From positions 1 through 49,263 of the forward strand of contig JASEGS010000011.1 of NCBI GenBank assembly GCA_030017995.1: DNA of 49,263 nucleotides. The letters are read 5' to 3'. Positions 47,420 to 49,263 of this stretch are shown one piece after another. The number at the start of each line of letters is the position of its first letter. Positions within the stretch are counted from its first letter, which is position 1. A program made the position numbers and the translations under genes. The notes under the pieces were generated by a model. That model saw only the letters and a program-made list of their open reading frames with translations, was not told where the DNA came from and ran no database searches. Source of the stretch: Thermodesulfovibrionales bacterium. GTDB lineage: Bacteria > Nitrospirota > Thermodesulfovibrionia > Thermodesulfovibrionales > Dissulfurispiraceae.

Positions 47420-48301
47420 TCATTTTATATTATATGTCATGGTCATTTTTACGCCACTCCTTATTATATCAAGCTGAACCTTGTCCATCCCCTTTAAGGC
47501 GGTAAATGCCTGAAGCCCTGACTCAGGATTTGATATATTATGCCCGTTTATCCTTAAAAGAACATCTCCGTTTTGCAATCCAAGGCTCTGGTATATGCCG
47601 CCGGATTTCACCTCATACAATTTAAACCCTTCCTGTCTGCCGTCAGCAACAGCAATATTAGGAATAAGTCTCGCATCTGTCATCATTTCCTTTGGATTTT
47701 CTATTGCCTGCTGTATCCTTTTCTGGTCAATTACATATATGTTCTCTGAAAGTCTCTTCGCAAAACCGGAAGCCATTGGCTGAGTATCGAGGGTCTTTTT
47801 ATACTCTGTTATAAAAACAATATCACTCAACAGCATTTTAACCTCATTTGCGCCCTTCTTTAAAAATACACTATCCCTTTCCACCCTTTTAAGAATACCC
47901 ATGTCATAAACTGCTTCGCCAACCCTGAACAATTCCTGCTGTCCTGTCTTGTTCATAAATATTGCATATCCCCTGCTTTTATGCATGGAAACGGTCCCAA
48001 TAAGAGTTAGCTCTGACTGTGACGGAGATGTGTTCGATGAAACAGATAAGGTTTTTAACTCAGCCGCAGGGAATCCAAACGGGTTGTTTTTTAAAATCAA
48101 GCCGTAATCGCTTAATGCCGGCTTAGCTGTCTTTATTGCTTTTTCTTTTGCAACAGCGACCTGCTTATTATAACTCAGGGACACCGTTAATATATCTCTT
48201 GTGAGAAACAACAGTGCTGTAATGGACAAGACTAACAGAAAGGCATTCAATAGCAAAACGCTTCGTTTGTTGTTAAATAGACGGATTAAAACGTATGGCA
48301 T
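47420..48301 (-). CDS. gspC: Type II secretion system protein GspC
   Basis: 293 residues. One helix (about 14-34), an HR domain (about 60-165: LTLIGTVSMHKSRGYAIF, GEAVYDMGILKRVERDSVFL) and a C-terminal PDZ domain (GIYQSLGLQNGDVLLRINGHNI). It links the inner-membrane platform to GspD. The promoter -10 ends 6 bases before the ATG, suggesting a leaderless operon start. Confidence 0.93.
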   Translation of the reverse strand: MPYVLIRLFNNKRSVLLLNAFLLVLSITALLFLTRDILTVSLSYNKQVAVAKEKAIKTAKPALSDYGLILKNNPFGFPAAELKTLSVSSNTSPSQSELTLIGTVSMHKSRGYAIFMNKTGQQELFRVGEAVYDMGILKRVERDSVFLKKGANEVKMLLSDIVFITEYKKTLDTQPMASGFAKRLSENIYVIDQKRIQQAIENPKEMMTDARLIPNIAVADGRQEGFKLYEVKSGGIYQSLGLQNGDVLLRINGHNISNPESGLQAFTALKGMDKVQLDIIRSGVKMTMTYNIK

Positions 48302-48307
48302 AGTTTT

Positions 48308-48336
48308 ATAATAACAGAAAGTCTATACAGCAACAA
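48308..48336 (-). promoter_or_regulatory. gsp operon promoter
   Basis: On the minus strand TTGTTG (48331-48336), a 17-base spacer and TATTAT (48308-48313), six bases before the gspC ATG. The palindrome TATACA-N9-TGTATA (48324-48344) overlaps the -35 box and may be an operator. Confidence 0.5.
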
Positions 48337-48475
48337 GTTGTATAAGTTTTGCTTCAAAAGCCTCTAAATATGTCTATACCTATCTGGTACCGACAGGTAA
48401 AAATATATGGACAAACCGCAATTTAAATGTAATAATTTAATTATCAATATTATAAACCTCAAAAAGGGGGCAACT

Positions 48476-49234
48476 ATGAAAAAGAGATATTATATATTAC
48501 TTTTTTCGGTGATATTACTGGCATTGATGTGTATGCCAACCTATGCCGGTCAGTTAGACATCCATGGAGCAGATCAAGCAACGGATCATGCAATAGCTCC
48601 TGAGACAGCGCCTGTAATAGGTGAAGACTCGAAATTGACCCTTCCATATTATGTACTGTCTGATAAGCCCGCGCTAAAAAAACAGTTAGGGGTGAGGCAC
48701 GAATTTCCTAAGGCTTTTTCAACCGATCTAACACGGGGACAAGTACAACTTCTTAATACCTTAGGAGTGAAAACAGAACCTGTCCAGTTATATCAGATAA
48801 AAGGAAAGCCAGTTTGTGGTGACGGAGTTTGTCAAGGCAATGAACCAACAACTTGTCCAAAAGATTGTCAAGCCCCTCCACCTCCAGCAATATCTTGTTA
48901 CCCATCTAACCAAAAACCATGGGGCGTCATTAAGGTTAATGGTGGTTATGGAGGTAGCGGAGTAAAAGTAGCAATTCTTGATACAGGAGTAGACACAGAC
49001 CATCCCGATTTAGCTATCAACATAATTGGCTGTGTGACTAAGGTCACTCACTTCAAAGCAGACGCCAAAAATTGCGAAGACGCTAACGGACACGGAACCC
49101 ACGTAGCAGGGACAGTACTTGCAAATGCTGGTTCAGATGGCTTAGGGATTTACGGTGTTGCGCCAGAGGCAAGCTTAATCGCAGTTAAAGTTTGTGATAG
49201 GAGAGGATTCGAGCATGTCCCTTTGAGTTGTTGA
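48476..49234 (+). pseudogene. Subtilisin-like (S8) protease, truncated before the catalytic serine
   Basis: 252 codons from the ATG at 48476 (AAGGGGG upstream). A signal peptide ends at TYA-G (24). A ~90-residue region follows with KAFSTDLTRGQVQLL, resembling a short propeptide, then a cysteine-knot stretch CGDGVCQGNEPTTCPKDC (114-131), then the catalytic domain with Asp169 (VAILDTGVD) and His206 (NGHGTHVAGT). After KVCDRRG the reading frame loses subtilase similarity, ending in FEHVPLSC and stop, so the serine and about 200 residues are absent. The break is ~55 bases from the window end; it may be an insertion, a rearrangement or an assembly edge. Confidence 0.8.
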
Positions 49235-49263
49235 AGTAGGAAGCGGCCCCCGATTAGAATTGA

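Noticed and set aside
48302-48475. Cyclic-di-GMP or other riboswitch before the S8 protease
   Set aside because: GGACAAACC recalled such motifs, but the conserved riboswitch pairing elements are absent.

Overview
The window reads as a chromosomal segment of a Gram-negative bacterium living at low oxygen. It has a complete type II secretion operon, membrane-bound multiheme cytochrome and iron-sulfur modules of the NrfD type, a B12-dependent class II ribonucleotide reductase and moderate G+C. The mixture of genes suggests a Nitrospirota (Thermodesulfovibrio-like) or deltaproteobacterial relative. That placement is inference from gene content, not a measured phylogeny. Genes are packed tightly: no gap without a gene exceeds about 180 bases.

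Layout. 1-3.6 kb: shikimate genes aroK-aroB, a secreted nuclease and pgi. 3.65-7.85 kb, minus strand: a tetraheme cytochrome, a Tat-exported four-cluster ferredoxin and an NrfD subunit with a CBS pair fused to it, then a strong terminator, then a TorD-like chaperone (TTG start), AtpZ, AtpI and a 51-residue membrane peptide. 7.9-14.25 kb, minus strand: hemL with tRNA-Leu just upstream, a cation efflux pump, tgt, and an orphan histidine kinase translationally coupled to a periplasmic binding protein. 14.4-17.3 kb, plus strand: nrdJ, with a promoter containing an NrdR-like box, and a dCMP deaminase.

17.3-22 kb is an accessory island: an unknown protein, a type II restriction-modification pair (DNA methyltransferase plus an MvaI/BcnI-family endonuclease), an unknown 88-residue protein, a second secreted nuclease and a DUF1284 protein. 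Four imperfect direct repeats punctuate it, one before each module. Translated, each repeat looks like the first 20-34 codons of a different, lost DNA methyltransferase, stopping at or before the catalytic motif. This is the most unusual structure in the window.

22-28.4 kb: rmuC, a LOG-family hydrolase, trpE-trpG-trpD, tRNA-Gly, tRNA-Cys and a TPR lipoprotein. 28.4-37.1 kb: mfd, divergent rseC, a cupin, a NapH-like polyferredoxin, an unusual heme c/CopD/cytochrome b5 fusion, a HEAT-repeat protein, an MFS exporter and a DUF2148 ferredoxin. 37.2-48.3 kb: a complete minus-strand gspC-D-E-F-G-H-I-J-K-L-M-N operon. Its secretin carries a C-terminal domain resembling a subtilisin propeptide. A subtilisin-like protease is divergent from it and stops before its catalytic serine near the right edge, so the T2SS and the S8 protease may be functionally linked.
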